The notes beneath the pieces were generated by a model. The model made no database searches. It saw only the letters and a list, made by a program, of their open reading frames with translations, and was not told the origin of the DNA. The translations under genes and the position numbers were made by a program. From Rhodothermaceae bacterium (GTDB lineage: Bacteria > Bacteroidota > Rhodothermia > Rhodothermales > JAHEMB01), in contig JAHEMB010000281.1 in NCBI GenBank assembly GCA_024643915.1, positions 1 through 5,741 on the forward strand: a stretch of DNA of 5,741 nt, written 5' to 3'. This document shows positions 5,385-5,741 of this stretch, in pieces. Position 1 is the first letter of the stretch; each line of letters starts with the position of its first letter.

Positions 5385-5741
5385 CTATGCTTCCACCGGC
5401 GAGGAAGCGAGAAAGTCGCGGAGGACGTAGTGGAGGATGCCGCCGTTGCGGAGGTACTCGACCTCGATGTCGGTGTCGAGGCGGCAGCGCGTCTGAAACG
5501 TGACGTCGGTGCCGTCGGCCTTGGTCGCCGTCACCGTCACCGTCTGGCCTGCCTTCAGATCGTTGTCGATGGGGATGGAGAAGGCTTCCGTGCCGTCAAG
5601 GCCCAGCGACGTCGGTGTCTCGCCCTCGGCGAACTGGAGGGGGAGCACGCCCATGCCGATCAGGTTGGAACGGTGGATGCGCTCGAAGCTCTCGGCGATG
5701 ACGGCCCGCACGCCCAAGAGGATCGTCCCCTTGGCGGCCCA
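5385..5741 (-). CDS. acnA: Aconitate hydratase A, C-terminal fragment (5' part off the window)
   Basis: The frame is open from the right edge to TAG at 5387-5385, giving the last 118 residues of an enzyme that is about 890-920 residues in full. The fragment opens with WAAKGTILLGVRAVIAES and continues with FERIHRSNLIGMGVLPLQF, nearly identical to the same stretch of E. coli AcnA. It ends with RCRLDT and GGILHYVLRDFL, also typical of AcnA/IRP1-type enzymes. It converts citrate to isocitrate through cis-aconitate in the TCA cycle, in the cytoplasm, using a [4Fe-4S] cluster. This part is the end of the swivel domain; the cluster cysteines lie upstream, outside the window. The TTG at 5717 is an internal Leu codon, not a start, because the conserved sequence continues upstream of it. 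It is convergent with the FG-GAP gene and has no evident functional link to it. Confidence 0.96.
   Translation of the reverse strand, partial: WAAKGTILLGVRAVIAESFERIHRSNLIGMGVLPLQFAEGETPTSLGLDGTEAFSIPIDNDLKAGQTVTVTATKADGTDVTFQTRCRLDTDIEVEYLRNGGILHYVLRDFLASSPVEA

Overview
The window looks like an ordinary chromosomal segment of a GC-rich Gram-negative bacterium. The best guess is the Bacteroidota/Rhodothermota side (a Salinibacter- or Rhodothermus-like or related marine lineage). The reasons are a large secreted CBM9-like/DUF5916 protein, a YceI domain joined to a TPR-like tail, a stand-alone FG-GAP propeller, and one TAnnTTTG-type promoter candidate. This placement rests on family distribution and is an inference. 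No phage, plasmid, transposase, CRISPR, rRNA or tRNA signal was seen.

Layout from left to right. (1) Positions 1-879, minus strand: a secreted YceI-family protein with an added C-terminal TPR-like region, running off the left edge. (2) Positions 880-1014: a short gap holding a strong 18-bp hairpin, probably the terminator of the next gene. (3) Positions 1015-3714, minus strand: an 899-residue exported protein with a CBM9-like N-terminal domain followed by a DUF5916 region, probably an outer-membrane barrel. (4) Positions 3715-4105: a 391-base divergent intergenic region, the least explained part of the window. It holds several inverted repeats, among them TTATCG-N7-CGATAA inside a longer imperfect stem, a folded-looking block at 3811-3881, and a possible Bacteroidota-type promoter. 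(5) Positions 4106-5296, plus strand: a secreted seven-repeat FG-GAP beta-propeller. (6) Positions 5297-5384: a convergent gap with a hairpin that probably terminates both sides. (7) Positions 5385-5741, minus strand: the C-terminal end of aconitase A, cut by the right edge.

Three of the four genes carry export signals and no enzymatic motif that I can see, so the left and centre of the window are about the cell envelope. The aconitase is a housekeeping TCA-cycle gene that happens to lie next to them. The 899-residue gene and the YceI gene lie in the same direction but are separated by the hairpin, so they are probably separate transcripts. I do not see a convincing new multi-gene system. The parts most worth a second look are the divergent intergenic region and the YceI-TPR fusion.
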